21,236 bases of DNA, from IMG/VR virus record IMGVR_UViG_3300040856_000649, positions 1 to 21,236 of that record; one strand, given 5' to 3'. The DNA comes from a virus. Position 1 is the stretch's first letter. Each line of letters begins with the position of its first letter. The notes beneath the pieces were generated by a model. That model was not told the DNA's origin and did no database searches. It saw only the letters and a list, made by a program, of their open reading frames with translations. Below are positions 20,757 to 21,236 of the stretch, in pieces. A program made the position numbers and the translations under genes.

Positions 20757-21236
20757 AATTAGAAGTAAAAACAGAAGAACTACAAAAACAACGACTCTTT
20801 ATTGGAACACCTATGTATGGTGGATCTTGTGCAGGATTATATACAAAGTCAACAAATGATTTAAGTATGTTATGTTCATCGCATAAAATTCCAATGAAAT
20901 ACTATTTCTTATTTAACGAAAGTTTAGTACAAAGAGCTAGGAATTATATTGTTGATGAATTCCTTCGTTCTGACTGTACTCATTTATTGTTTATAGATTC
21001 AGATATTGGATTTGACCCAAGAGATGCATTAGCATTACTTGCATTACAAATATCAGACCCAGAGAAGTATGATATTGTATGCGGTCCATATCCAAAGAAA
21101 ACAATTGCATGGGAAAAGGTTTCTGTAGCAGCACAGCAAGGTGTTGGAAAGGAAAATCCTTTTGAACTTGAACAATATACATCAGATTTTGTCTTTAACC
21201 CTGTTGCGGATATAAGACAATTTAAACTCTCCGACC
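20753..21236 (+). CDS. GT-A-type glycosyltransferase (3' end outside window)
   Basis: 161 codons are visible before the window ends. RLFIGTPMYGGSCAGLYTKS at about 14-33, then NESLVQRARNYIVDEFLRS, and LLFIDSDIGF near residue 80 holding the DxD metal/nucleotide-sugar site, identify a GT-A protein common in marine T4-like phages, as do CGPYPKKTIAWEK and ENPFELE. The acceptor is not known; both phage DNA and virion or host glycans have been suggested for such proteins. The start is the ATG at 20753, coupled by ATGA to dexA. The frame is open to the right edge. Confidence 0.82.
   Translation, partial: MKLEVKTEELQKQRLFIGTPMYGGSCAGLYTKSTNDLSMLCSSHKIPMKYYFLFNESLVQRARNYIVDEFLRSDCTHLLFIDSDIGFDPRDALALLALQISDPEKYDIVCGPYPKKTIAWEKVSVAAQQGVGKENPFELEQYTSDFVFNPVADIRQFKLSD

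Noticed and set aside
1-21236. tRNA genes, CRISPR arrays, insertion sequences
   Set aside because: Reading both strands by eye showed no cloverleaf-like sequence with CCA-type ends, no spaced repeat array and no transposase or terminal repeats; a dedicated tRNA scan would be the decisive test.

Overview
The window looks like part of the genome of a T4-like (straboviral/marine Tevenvirinae-type) myovirus. It carries homologues of T4 uvsY, uvsW, 55, 47, 46, 43, 42, cd and dexA. It is AT-rich, almost wall-to-wall coding, with ATGA and TAATG overlaps between genes. Several proteins (MazG-like, Nmad1-like, FkbM methyltransferases, the terminal GT-A glycosyltransferase) have the style of marine T4-like phages, so a marine proteobacterial host is plausible, but the sequence does not name it. 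No tRNA, CRISPR array, insertion sequence or convincing intrinsic terminator was seen.

Layout. 1-1437: two paralogous FkbM-type methyltransferase genes, tail to tail, the first cut by the window edge. 1446-1937: a tail-tube-like structural protein. 2004-4152: recombination block (uvsY, small membrane protein, uvsW). 4323-9233: late sigma factor gp55, then an APS-kinase-like / DUF2061 / nucleotidyltransferase trio, peptide deformylase, and the recombination nuclease pair 47-46. 9294-11852: DNA polymerase gp43. 11910-13358: Sm-like protein, glutaredoxin, a secreted c-type cytochrome, a MazG-like pyrophosphohydrolase and a small helical protein. 13359-13583: a regulatory stretch with helically phased repeats, a late-promoter-like box and a possible 22-residue peptide gene. 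13584-20077: a DNA-modification region with a possible GIY-YIG-like protein, an Nmad1-like protein, a DsbA-like protein, dCMP hydroxymethylase, dCMP deaminase, a membrane protein, a HAD-phosphatase/small-molecule-kinase fusion, a cytidylyltransferase, a GT-B glycosyltransferase and a cytosine-C5 methyltransferase. 20118-end: dexA exonuclease and a truncated GT-A glycosyltransferase.

How it fits together. Eight near-identical sigma70 promoters (CTATTGACA, 17 bp, TATAAT) head the transcription units, and seven of them begin 3-7 bases after a preceding stop codon. Two further perfect-consensus promoters are unexpected: one on the minus strand aimed into the 3' end of uvsW, and one inside the nucleotidyltransferase gene. 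T4-type late boxes (TATAAATA/AATAAATA) lie before the structural gene, the minus-strand methyltransferase and the glycosyltransferase, which fits the gp55 gene here. The strongest candidate for a new system is the modification region. The phage should make hydroxymethyl-dCMP, and it also encodes enzymes that could build a CDP-activated small molecule plus a transferase. The glycosyltransferase and the C5-methyltransferase end in nearly the same C-terminal peptide as the DNA polymerase, which looks like a shared sliding-clamp-binding tail. A phage-borne, exported cytochrome c is the second surprise.
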